Positions 1-7,737 of a stretch of DNA of 64,000 nt are shown here, one piece after another. The notes beneath the pieces were generated by a model. The model was given only the letters and a program-made list of their open reading frames with translations. It was not told the DNA's origin and made no database searches. The stretch comes from JAFDZV01 sp964455525 (GTDB lineage Bacteria > Bacteroidota > Ignavibacteria > OLB7), in the NCBI GenBank assembly GCA_964455525.1, contig CAYVWR010000002.1, forward strand, positions 620,001 to 684,000, in the 5' to 3' direction. Made by a program: the position numbers and the translations under genes. Every line of letters begins with the position of its first letter. The stretch's first letter is position 1.

Positions 1-468
1 GTGGTAATCTTCGTTGACCACGATCATCGGAGCACCGCCACAGGCGCCCATGCACTCCACCTCCTCCAGCGAGAACATGCCATCGGCCGTTCTCTGGTTG
101 TGCCCGATATGGTATCGCTGGGACACATGGCTGTAGAGCTGTTCGCCGCCACGGAGCATGCAACTGATGTTGGTGCATACCTGGATATGATACTTGCCCA
201 TCGGCTTCTTGAAGTACATCGTATAAAACGATGCCACGCCGAAGACATGAGAATAAGGGAGCGTAAGAAGCTCGCCCACGTACTTCATGACGTTGACCGA
301 AAGCCATCCCCATTTCTTCTGAGCCATCCAGAGCACCGGCATAATGGCCGATTGCGGGTCGGGGTAGAGATCCTTGATCTTCTGTACCCGCTCAAGCTCC
401 TCGGCCGTGAATTCGATCGGGCCGGGGATCTCTTCAAGGATGTCGTTCGTGTGCGCCGTATCCTGCAT
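1..468 (-). CDS. nuoE: NADH-quinone oxidoreductase subunit E (NuoE), 3' end outside window
   Basis: This is the 24-kDa, thioredoxin-fold subunit of respiratory complex I. It carries a [2Fe-2S] cluster (N1a) beside the NADH-oxidising NuoF subunit. Reading leftward from ATG at 468, 156 codons are visible before the window edge. The four cluster ligands are present as CTNISC (C98 and C103) and CMGAC (C139 and C143), in the family pattern C-x4-C followed by C-x3-C. The upstream SFYTMY segment and the GGAP after the last cysteine also fit the family. The reading frame is open through position 1, so the C-terminus and probably nuoF lie to the left. A Bacteroidota-type promoter sits at 526-555. The gene is not close to its leftward neighbour at 664-1572 (195 bp gap). 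The identification is secure. Confidence 0.93.
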   Translation of the reverse strand, partial: MQDTAHTNDILEEIPGPIEFTAEELERVQKIKDLYPDPQSAIMPVLWMAQKKWGWLSVNVMKYVGELLTLPYSHVFGVASFYTMYFKKPMGKYHIQVCTNISCMLRGGEQLYSHVSQRYHIGHNQRTADGMFSLEEVECMGACGGAPMIVVNEDYH

Positions 469-525
469 AAGAGGTTTTCGGATGTATCAAATAAGAGTGA
501 TACCGATAGAGGTCTATTGAACCTG

Positions 526-555
526 CAAAGCTACAAAGAATGATCGGACTCCCAA
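526..555 (-). promoter_or_regulatory. Bacteroidota-type -33/-7 promoter for nuoE
   Basis: On the minus strand TTG (555-553), then 19 nt, then TAGCTTTG (533-526) match the Bacteroidota primary-sigma consensus TTG-n19-TAnnTTTG exactly. The expected transcription start lies near 519, leaving a leader of about 50 nt before the nuoE ATG at 468. This suggests the complex I genes start a transcript here rather than being read from the deacetylase-like gene upstream. Confidence 0.65.
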
Positions 556-663
556 GCATGAGAGTTGGCGCTCGGGATCGGAGCGGGCTGATCTGCTGTT
601 ATCCCATGATCGGCAGGGACGGACGACTATGGGGCAGCCGGCTGAAGCATCCCCGGTTGAGCG

Positions 664-1572
664 TCACTGCCCGGTGTCCATCCGCACGATGCTTGTGCGG
701 CGGGATTGCGCAGGGCGTACGTTCTCGGTTGTAAGCCGTGAGGCAAATGCCTCCTGGATGCTGCCAAACCGATAGATGCGAAAGATCGATTCGAGTTTCT
801 CCAGCGTCTCCTCGCGCGGCCCATAGGTAAGAAGGCGTTCCCGCAGCGGCAGCGAGCTGTAATCGGATGCGGGGGCTTCAAGCGCCCATGAATGAACGTA
901 GAGAATGGCAGGTTCGCCATGCCTGTTCATCCCTTCCATGCCTCGTGCGATCATCCAGACCGGGAGCACGCTCAACTGCGTTCCCCCTGCGGTGCGGACT
1001 GACGGGATGCCGATGCCGAATGGTCGCCAGCTTGTCATCGGCAGCTCCCAAAGAACTCCCGATGGGGTCTGCATACGATGTGGCTTTGCCCTGCTGTTGA
1101 ACAGGAACGGCACAAGGGTCTGGCGAGGAAAGGTGCTGGAGCTGTAGATGAACTCCTCCTGCACCAGCGTTTCGATCATTGCCGGGGAGCGCCACCCGGA
1201 ACTGAGCGGGGTGGAGCGGAATCCGAGCACTTCCTTGCCGCTTGTCCCTTGCAGGCGCGCCTTTGCCGTGGCGATCTCTTCGCGAAAGCGAAGAAGCTGG
1301 TCGAGCGGATTATGAAAACGCGGGGAGAGGATCGCCAGCTCATGGCCGTTGCCTGCAATCTTCTGAATAAGATGCGGCGCCACGCGTGTGACATCGTCGG
1401 CAGTGAAGAACGTTGCGCGGATGTCGAACTCCTCGAAGAACTCCAGCAGGTCATATACCGATCGCTCCAGCCCGGCAATGTTGCCGGTTGGGATGGTCCC
1501 GTTGGAGCCTTCTATGGGAATAGGCTCCAGCTTCACCGTAAATGCGTTGATCGTATATCTTCTATCTGCCAT
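664..1572 (-). CDS. Polysaccharide-deacetylase-fold protein, probably catalytically dead
   Basis: The 302-residue protein has the layout of the NodB-type polysaccharide deacetylases with a C-terminal DUF3473-like region (ELPMTSWRP, then ILYVHSWALE), as in exopolysaccharide-associated enzymes. Family members open with a TVDVED-type motif carrying the catalytic and metal-binding Asp; here the equivalent is NAFTVKLEP with no Asp. The metal-binding motif is normally GHEIxSHxxxH; here it is GHELAILSPRFH, with the first His missing. The RAPSF-type third motif reads RSTPLSS. I infer a non-catalytic, glycan-binding or degenerate member. ATG at 1572 was chosen because the homologous region begins there and a -7 element lies 15 nt upstream. 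The ORF continues upstream of 1572 antisense to guaB, which I regard as not coding. No signal peptide is seen. Confidence 0.75.
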   Translation of the reverse strand: MADRRYTINAFTVKLEPIPIEGSNGTIPTGNIAGLERSVYDLLEFFEEFDIRATFFTADDVTRVAPHLIQKIAGNGHELAILSPRFHNPLDQLLRFREEIATAKARLQGTSGKEVLGFRSTPLSSGWRSPAMIETLVQEEFIYSSSTFPRQTLVPFLFNSRAKPHRMQTPSGVLWELPMTSWRPFGIGIPSVRTAGGTQLSVLPVWMIARGMEGMNRHGEPAILYVHSWALEAPASDYSSLPLRERLLTYGPREETLEKLESIFRIYRFGSIQEAFASRLTTENVRPAQSRRTSIVRMDTGQ

Positions 1573-1586
1573 CGTAGTTCTGAAAG

Positions 1587-1594
1587 CAAAGGTA
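1587..1594 (-). promoter_or_regulatory. Candidate -7 element for the deacetylase-like gene
   Basis: TACCTTTG on the minus strand matches TAnnTTTG and lies 15 nt before the ATG at 1572. No TTG occurs at the right distance (the nearest is 26 nt away), so this is weaker than the other promoters listed. Confidence 0.35.
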
Positions 1595-1772
1595 CGTAAT
1601 AAATCTCCCATCCGGTCGGGCAATACGGCATCGCCAAGGGGGGAGCGCCGCCGATTCTCCCGTGCCATCACGGCTGCGGCATCGCCGCCGCCGTGCGATG
1701 CCCTATGATGTGGCCATGACACAGTCTGTCGCGGGCCCCCGATAAAGGATTCCCGCAATGCTATGGATATCC

Positions 1773-1803
1773 TTGCACAGCCGACCGGAGTTGGGTAATT
1801 TTG
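1773..1803 (+). promoter_or_regulatory. Bacteroidota-type -33/-7 promoter for guaB
   Basis: TTG at 1773-1775, a 20-nt spacer and TAATTTTG at 1796-1803 match the TTG-n19/20-TAnnTTTG consensus. The predicted start near 1810 leaves a leader of about 37 nt before the guaB ATG at 1847. Confidence 0.65.
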
Positions 1804-1846
1804 CAGATTCAATCTTTCACGAGGGCTGAGACGCCCCCTCTCTCCA

Positions 1847-3328
1847 ATGAAGATGCAATCCCCTATGAGCTTCCCGAAAATTATCGGCGAAGGCCTTACG
1901 TACGATGACGTACTTCTAGTCCCCGCATATAGCAATCTGCTCCCCCGAGAGGTCGATCTCTCCACGCAATTCACCCGCACGATCCGCATCAACATCCCCC
2001 TGGTCTCCGCTGCTATGGATACCGTCACCGAATCGGCGATGGCCATGGCGCTCGCCCGTGAAGGTGGCATCTCCATCATTCATAAGAACATGACGATCGA
2101 GCAGCAGGCCGAGCAGGTACAGCGTGTGAAGCGTTCCGAGAGCGGGATGATCCTCGATCCCATCACGCTCGGCCTTGATTCCTGTGTTGGGGATGCGCTT
2201 GTCCTGATGAAAAAATATTCGATCAGCGGTGTGCCGATCGTCGATGAACGGGGCAAGCTTGTTGGCATCGTTACCAACCGCGATCTGCGTTTTCAGCCCG
2301 ACCAGAAACAATCGATCGTCGAGGTGATGACCTCCGGCGACCTGATTACCGCTCCGGTAGGAACCACATTGCAGGAGGCGGAATCCATTCTTCAGAATAG
2401 CCGTATCGAGAAGCTGCCGGTGGTGGATGCCGATGGTGTGCTGCGCGGGCTTATCACCTTTAAGGATATCCGAAAGAAGCGCCAGTATCCGAATGCGGCC
2501 AAGGACGATCATGGCCGTCTCCGCGTTGGGGCCGCTGTGGGGGTCAAGGCCGATACGCTGGAGCGGGTTGATGCGCTGGTGCGTGCCGGTGTCGATGTGG
2601 TGATTGTGGATACCGCGCACGGGCATCAGCAGGGGGTTGTCGAGACTGCCGCAATGGTGAAGTCCGCGTTCCCCTCGCTTCAGGTTGTGGCTGGCAATAT
2701 CGCTACCGGCGCGGCGGCGCAGACGTTGATCGATGCCGGTGTCGATGCGCTAAAGGTCGGCATCGGGCCAGGCTCCATCTGCACCACTCGTGTGGTTGCA
2801 GGGGTTGGTGTGCCGCAGTTGACCGCTGTGATGAACGTGGTGGAGGTCGCCGCAAGGCATGGTGTGCCGGTGATAGCCGATGGAGGGATCAAGCAGACGG
2901 GCGATATCGCAAAGGCGATCGCCGCCGGTGCCGATACTATTATGATCGGCGGCCTCTTTGCCGGCGTGGATGAGGCGCCCGGAGAAAAAGTGCTGCTGGA
3001 AGGGCGCTCCTACAAGACATACAGGGGTATGGGGTCGCTTGGCGCCATGGTGCAAGGCTCGGCCGATCGCTACTTCCAGGATGTGGAGGATGATCTCCCC
3101 AAGCTGGTGCCGGAGGGAATCGAAGGGCGGGTGCCGTCCAAGGGGCCGCTTGCCGATGCCGTCTACCAGATGGTGGGAGGGCTTCGTGCTGCAATGGGAT
3201 ACTGCGGCTGCCGGACGATCGAGGAGATGAGAACCCGGACACAGTTTGTCAGGATGACCGCTGCCGGCCTTCGCGAGTCGCATCCGCATGATGTGACGGT
3301 TACCAGGGAGTCGCCGAACTATTTCTAA
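1847..3328 (+). CDS. guaB: Inosine-5'-monophosphate dehydrogenase
   Basis: GuaB oxidises IMP to XMP with NAD+, the committed step of GMP synthesis, in the cytoplasm. The 493-residue protein has the normal length. It has the N-terminal barrel strand (LTYDDVLLVPA), two CBS domains at about residues 100-215 (RSESGMILDP to the second repeat ending GLITFKDI), and the catalytic loop GPGSICTTRVVAGVG with the nucleophile Cys312. The flap region with YRGMGSLGAM and the EGRVPSKG segment are also present. Translation could start at ATG 1847, 1853 or 1865; 1865 (MSFPKIIGEG) best matches the usual N-terminus, but there is no clear ribosome binding site to decide. It is monocistronic in appearance, divergent from the gene at 664-1572, with a good promoter at 1773-1803. 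Confidence 0.96.
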   Translation: MKMQSPMSFPKIIGEGLTYDDVLLVPAYSNLLPREVDLSTQFTRTIRINIPLVSAAMDTVTESAMAMALAREGGISIIHKNMTIEQQAEQVQRVKRSESGMILDPITLGLDSCVGDALVLMKKYSISGVPIVDERGKLVGIVTNRDLRFQPDQKQSIVEVMTSGDLITAPVGTTLQEAESILQNSRIEKLPVVDADGVLRGLITFKDIRKKRQYPNAAKDDHGRLRVGAAVGVKADTLERVDALVRAGVDVVIVDTAHGHQQGVVETAAMVKSAFPSLQVVAGNIATGAAAQTLIDAGVDALKVGIGPGSICTTRVVAGVGVPQLTAVMNVVEVAARHGVPVIADGGIKQTGDIAKAIAAGADTIMIGGLFAGVDEAPGEKVLLEGRSYKTYRGMGSLGAMVQGSADRYFQDVEDDLPKLVPEGIEGRVPSKGPLADAVYQMVGGLRAAMGYCGCRTIEEMRTRTQFVRMTAAGLRESHPHDVTVTRESPNYF

Positions 3329-3684
3329 GCGATCGCACCGTGGCGTTCCCGATGTTCCCTGTGAGGTGCGTGCGGAGTGTCTTTGCGCACACCACACGGG
3401 GTGGCTATGCAGGCGCGGTAGATAACCCATGATATGGCTGGTCGCCTCGTTGGCAGAGCCATGAGCGCGCCATAGTGCCGGGAAATTCAGAACTCACTCT
3501 TTAATGCCGGGAGAGAGAGGAGAGAGGCTCTTCGATCCGATGGTGAACGCATCATGCGGGCAGCGACCGGCCCTGGTGCGTTCCAATGCTCCCGGTGCCC
3601 CAGGCGATATATGCCGGGGGGAATCCGGGCCTCGGCGCTCAGCCCCTACGCTCCAACCACGGACCTCCCGCCGGATGTTCCCCG
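3329..3684. other. Intergenic region without a recognisable gene
   Basis: This 356-bp gap separates guaB from the first glycosyltransferase. I see no convincing terminator and no -7 element of the TAnnTTTG type. An in-frame ATG at 3586 could extend the glycosyltransferase by 33 residues, but the added sequence is Pro/Gly-rich and unlike the family N-terminus. Confidence 0.5.
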
Positions 3685-4983
3685 ATGAAACGAGTCCTCG
3701 TCATCGCCTACTACTTTCCCCCGATGGGGTTCAGCGGTATTCAGCGTACGCTCAAGTTTGTGAAGTACCTCCCGGAGCATGGCTGGCTGCCGACGGTGAT
3801 GACCGTCACGCCGCACGCCTACTTTGCGTTCGATGATACGTTCCTGGAGGAGATCGCCGATCTTCCCATCGATATCTGGCGTACCACCCCAGGAGGGCTT
3901 TTCTCCCTGGTAAAAGAACGGCGAACCGTGTCGTTGAACAACGAGCGGCTTCGCAAAGCCCTTAATCGCCTCAGCCAGTTCTTTTTTATACCGGATAACA
4001 AGATCACCTGGAAAAAGCAGGTGATGGCGTTTCTGCGCCAGCAGGATCTCTCGGCATTCGATATGGTGTATGCCACCGCGCCCCCATTTACCGATCATCT
4101 GATCGGTCTGGAGATAAAACGACGGTATGCTCTGCCGCTTGTGGTCGATTTCCGTGATGCCTGGATCGAATATCCGTATCATTTGTACTGGACCGCGTGG
4201 CACCGGCGCAGGCATGAGAAGCTGGAACGGGATGTGGTCTCCTCGGCCGATGCGGTGGTGGTGACCAACCCGCACTTGCGCGGGCTGCTGCTCGGCAGGC
4301 AGAGCGATCCGCGTGTGGCCGAGCGGGTGCATGTGATAACGCAAGGGTTCGATGCCGCCGATTTCGAGCGTTCCGCAGTTGGATCGGTCGGTCCGCTCGA
4401 TCAGACGAAGGTGAAGTTTGTCTATACCGGCATCTTCTATGAGGATCGCGATCCGCTTGTGCTGTATCGGGCGCTTGCGCTGCTGAAACGCCGGTCGCCT
4501 GAGATATACCAGCGCCTGGTCTTCTATATGGTTGGGTATGTGCAGGAGGAGTACCAGGAGATGGCCCGGACGATGGGCGTGCATGACCGGATCGTCTACT
4601 GCGGTTATGTAGAACATCCGGTTGCGGTGGAGTGGGTAAAGCAGGCCGATGTCGTCTGGTTCAACATCGGTGCCCAGCACAAGGGATTCGAGACGGTTTC
4701 CCCCGGCAAGGCGTTTGAGTACCTTGGCAGTGGCAAGCCTATTGTGGCTATGCTGCCGCAGAACCAGATCCGCGATATCCTCTCTGCCTTCGATCATACC
4801 TATATTGTCGATCCGAACGATCATGAGGGGCTGGCGCGGATTCTGGTCGAGCTTGCACGGCTGCATGCCGATGGGATGCTGCCGGTTCCCGATCCTGGGA
4901 AGATCGCCCGGTACGACCGGCGCAGCCTTACCGGCACCCTTGCAGGGATCTTCAACGACATCCTCGAATCGAACAGCAGGTAG
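3685..4983 (+). CDS. Family-4-like (GT-B) glycosyltransferase
   Basis: The 432-residue protein has the GT-B arrangement of group 1 transferases. The N-terminal Rossmann domain starts RVLVIAYYFPPMGFSGIQR, the substrate loop around FDMVYATAPPFTDH is typical of a wbuB-like subgroup, and LVVDFRDAWIEYP follows. The C-terminal nucleotide-sugar domain holds KFVYTGIFY and VSPGKAFEYLGSGKPIVAMLP, where the E-x7-E-like donor motif lies. No membrane segment is seen; it should act at the cytoplasmic face on a lipid-linked or soluble acceptor that cannot be told from sequence. ATG 3685 was chosen because the first strand of the fold follows at once. The stop is 10 bp before the M24 peptidase gene, so the two are probably co-transcribed. 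The gene at 6098-7669 is a clear paralogue. Confidence 0.85.
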   Translation: MKRVLVIAYYFPPMGFSGIQRTLKFVKYLPEHGWLPTVMTVTPHAYFAFDDTFLEEIADLPIDIWRTTPGGLFSLVKERRTVSLNNERLRKALNRLSQFFFIPDNKITWKKQVMAFLRQQDLSAFDMVYATAPPFTDHLIGLEIKRRYALPLVVDFRDAWIEYPYHLYWTAWHRRRHEKLERDVVSSADAVVVTNPHLRGLLLGRQSDPRVAERVHVITQGFDAADFERSAVGSVGPLDQTKVKFVYTGIFYEDRDPLVLYRALALLKRRSPEIYQRLVFYMVGYVQEEYQEMARTMGVHDRIVYCGYVEHPVAVEWVKQADVVWFNIGAQHKGFETVSPGKAFEYLGSGKPIVAMLPQNQIRDILSAFDHTYIVDPNDHEGLARILVELARLHADGMLPVPDPGKIARYDRRSLTGTLAGIFNDILESNSR

Positions 4984-4993
4984 AACTACTTCG

Positions 4994-6064
4994 ATGACTT
5001 CACGCCTCTTAAAACTTCGTTCCGAGCTGAAAGCTCGCTCGCTCGATGCCATCCTTATCACGCATCGGCCACATGTTCGCTATCTCTGCGGCTTCTCCGG
5101 CAGCAGCGGCGTGCTCCTGGTGACGGCTCGGAAGGCCTATGCCTATACCGATTTCCGCTATCAGGATCAGATCGCGCAGGAGCTTTCCGCCGATGTGAAG
5201 GCCGTCATCACCAGCTCGCCATACGAACGGATCGTTGCCGACAAGATCATCGAAGGCGGTATGAAGGTCGGCTTCCAGGATTCCTATGTTACCGTGGCCG
5301 CGCTCGATGGCATCAAGAAGGCCTTCAAGAAGGTGAAGCTGGAGAAGACCGGCTCGCTGCTCGGCGATCTGGTGATGATCAAGACGCCGGAGGAGATCGC
5401 CAATATCAAGAAGGCTGCCGATATGGCCGCCAAGGTCTATCGCGAGATCCTGAAGATCGCCAGGCCGGGGGTGCGCGAAAACGAGATCGCGATGGAGATC
5501 AGCTATCTCGGTCGGAAATTCGGCTCGGAAGGGGATGCCTTCGATATCATCGTTGCCTCCGGGCCGCGTGGTGCCATGCCGCATGGGCGGGCAAGCACCA
5601 AGAAGATCAAGAAGGGAGAACTGGTGACGCTCGATTTCGGTTGTATCTATAATGGGTTCAACTCCGATATGACCCGCACCTTTGCCGTTGGTGCGCCCAA
5701 CAACGAGGCTCGCACGATTTATGATGTCGTGCTTCGTGCCGAGCAGATGGGAGTACGTGCCGCCCGTGCCGGAATAACCGCGAAGAACCTCGATGATGTC
5801 TGCCGTGATGAGATCATCGCCGCCGGTTACGGCCCGGAGTTTGGCCATTCCACCGGGCATGGCCTTGGCATCGAGGTTCATGAGATGCCAACTGTGTCGA
5901 TGCGGGGGGAGAAGCAGGTGCTGAAGCCCGGAATGGTTGTTACGATCGAGCCAGGGATTTATCTGCCCGGACGATGTGGCGTCAGGATCGAGGACGATGT
6001 TGCAATCACCGATAAGGGATGCACCGTCCTGACCAGTTCCCCGCGCGATCTGATCATCGTCTGA
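4994..6064 (+). CDS. M24 family metallopeptidase (Xaa-Pro aminopeptidase/dipeptidase type)
   Basis: The 356-residue, cytoplasmic two-metal peptidase would cleave the bond before proline at the N-terminus of peptides. A creatinase-type N-terminal domain (residues 1-125, including THRPHVRYLCGFSGSSG) precedes the pita-bread catalytic domain. All five metal ligands are visible: D214 and D225 (LDFGCIYNGFNSDMTRTF), H289 (GHSTGHGLG), E319 (TIEPGIY) and E333 (RIEDD). The length suits the short PepQ/YpdF-like group rather than the longer AMPP. It starts 10 bp after the upstream glycosyltransferase and ends 33 bp before the next one, which makes an odd operon of two transferases and a housekeeping peptidase; a functional link is not evident. 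Confidence 0.92.
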   Translation: MTSRLLKLRSELKARSLDAILITHRPHVRYLCGFSGSSGVLLVTARKAYAYTDFRYQDQIAQELSADVKAVITSSPYERIVADKIIEGGMKVGFQDSYVTVAALDGIKKAFKKVKLEKTGSLLGDLVMIKTPEEIANIKKAADMAAKVYREILKIARPGVRENEIAMEISYLGRKFGSEGDAFDIIVASGPRGAMPHGRASTKKIKKGELVTLDFGCIYNGFNSDMTRTFAVGAPNNEARTIYDVVLRAEQMGVRAARAGITAKNLDDVCRDEIIAAGYGPEFGHSTGHGLGIEVHEMPTVSMRGEKQVLKPGMVVTIEPGIYLPGRCGVRIEDDVAITDKGCTVLTSSPRDLIIV

Positions 6065-6097
6065 TTCGATCATCCCCTCTCCGTTCAGCCAACCGCT

Positions 6098-7669
6098 ATG
6101 CTCCGGCCGCTGTGGTCGGAGCTTCGAATAAGAGATTCCCTGGATCACTATACTGTGAGTAACGACCCGAACGATATACCGGACGAGGAGTTCCGCATCC
6201 TGCCCCGTCATGGGGTAGGCCAGGGGGCTACGGCCCGCTCCGAAGGAACCTTTCCGGTGCCCGACTATGCTCAGGAAGGGGAACCCGTTTCCCATCATGA
6301 GCCTCCTATCCGAACCGAGGGACCACGGCCGGCCCCATCGGCCTCCGCTTTTGCTCGTAGAGCTTCGGCCGATGTGGTGGCCCACACTACGGCCGAGGCC
6401 AGGCGCAAGGTGCTCGTGATCGCCTACTACTACCCGCCAATGGGGCTGAGCGGTGTGCTCCGGGTGGCAAAGTTCACCAAATACCTCCATAACTATGGCT
6501 GGGACCCAACGGTGCTCACTGTCGGCGATGTCGGCTATTTTGCCTACGATTATTCGTTGCTGGAGGAGGTCCTGGAAGCCGGGGTGAAGGTGGAGCGGAC
6601 CCGGACGCTCGATCCGCTCCGGTTGCTTCGCCGCAAGGGAACCATCAAGATGCCGACCGATTCCCGGAAGCGGCTGCTGAGCGGCCTTTCGCATGTTTTC
6701 CTTCAGCCGGATAATAAGATCGGCTGGAAGCGATATGCCGTCAGGCGGGCATTGGAGCTTGCCGAAAGCGAGCGATTCGATGTCCTGCTGGCCTCGGCGC
6801 CCCCGTTTACCTCGTTTCTGGTGGGACAGGAGTTGCAGCGGCAGCTGGGATTGCCCCTTGTGGTGGACTACCGCGATCCCTGGCTCGACAACCGCGATTA
6901 TTTCTATGCCACCCCGTTTCACAAGGGATATGCGGCCGGATTGGAGGAGGAGGTGCTGAAGAATGCCGATGGCGTCGTGGTTATCAACCGCAAGATCAAG
7001 GAGCGATTGATAGCACGGTATCCGTTCCTGACGCATGATGGCGTGCATATCATTCCCAGCGGATACGATCGGCAGGATTTTCGTATCGCCTCCCGGTTTC
7101 CGATGGCGCGCGCCCGGAAGATGCGCTTTACCTACGCCGGCCTTTTCGACTCCCGTCGCACCCCCCGTGCATTCTTTACGGCTCTGGCAAAGATCTTTGC
7201 CCAGCACCCGGAGACACGCGATGAGATCGAGGTGAACATCGTGGGCAACTTCCATGATAGCTACCGGAAAATGGCGGTGCAGATCGGCGTCTCCTCCGCT
7301 CTGCAAACCCCCGGCCCGGTGGAACATCAACAGAAGATCCGGCATCTCCTCGCCAGCGATGTTCTCTGGCTTATCACCCATGATTCCGTTATCACGCCAG
7401 GGAAAGTCTATGAGTACATTGGCGCACGCAAACCAATCCTGGCCCTGGCGCCGGAAGGGGGGCTGCGCAGCGTTCTTGCCGACTATGGCGCAGCAACCTG
7501 TGTCGATCCCGATGATGTGGATGCTATAGCCGCCGCCATCTATGCGCTGTATCAGGACTGGCTGGCCGAACGGCTCCCGACCGGCACCGTGGAAGTGGCA
7601 CGGGAGCACGATCAGCGTGTTCTTACCGAGCGCCTTGCCCGTGTGCTGGCCCATACCGTTCATATCTGA
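6098..7669 (+). CDS. Family-4-like (GT-B) glycosyltransferase with N-terminal extension
   Basis: This is a paralogue of the transferase at 3685-4983: RKVLVIAYYYPPMGLSG, FDVLLASAPPFTSF, LVVDYRDPWLDNRDYF and TPGKVYEYIGARKPILAL line up one for one. The catalytic fold starts only near residue 105. The first hundred residues are Pro/Glu/Ala-rich, low in complexity and probably disordered. Neither candidate start (ATG 6098 or GTG 6155) has a good ribosome binding site, so part of the extension may be untranslated. The donor and acceptor are unknown. The two transferases bracket the M24 gene, suggesting a duplicated pair acting on the same glycan. purD follows 68 bp downstream. Confidence 0.82.
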   Translation: MLRPLWSELRIRDSLDHYTVSNDPNDIPDEEFRILPRHGVGQGATARSEGTFPVPDYAQEGEPVSHHEPPIRTEGPRPAPSASAFARRASADVVAHTTAEARRKVLVIAYYYPPMGLSGVLRVAKFTKYLHNYGWDPTVLTVGDVGYFAYDYSLLEEVLEAGVKVERTRTLDPLRLLRRKGTIKMPTDSRKRLLSGLSHVFLQPDNKIGWKRYAVRRALELAESERFDVLLASAPPFTSFLVGQELQRQLGLPLVVDYRDPWLDNRDYFYATPFHKGYAAGLEEEVLKNADGVVVINRKIKERLIARYPFLTHDGVHIIPSGYDRQDFRIASRFPMARARKMRFTYAGLFDSRRTPRAFFTALAKIFAQHPETRDEIEVNIVGNFHDSYRKMAVQIGVSSALQTPGPVEHQQKIRHLLASDVLWLITHDSVITPGKVYEYIGARKPILALAPEGGLRSVLADYGAATCVDPDDVDAIAAAIYALYQDWLAERLPTGTVEVAREHDQRVLTERLARVLAHTVHI

Positions 7670-7737
7670 ACCGTTTCGGCATGCCCCCGGGCAGCATATG
7701 CCGGAGAACCTTCAACAGACGAACCCAACGACGACCG

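Noticed and set aside
3504..3836. Possible 110-residue gene before the first glycosyltransferase
   Set aside because: It overlaps the start of the transferase in another frame and shows no family pattern.
5009..7663. Long open frame (884 codons) on the minus strand
   Set aside because: It runs antisense to the M24 peptidase and the second glycosyltransferase, both with clear family motifs. The translation is rich in His, Arg and Ile and has no recognisable motif, as expected from GC-biased codon use read backwards.
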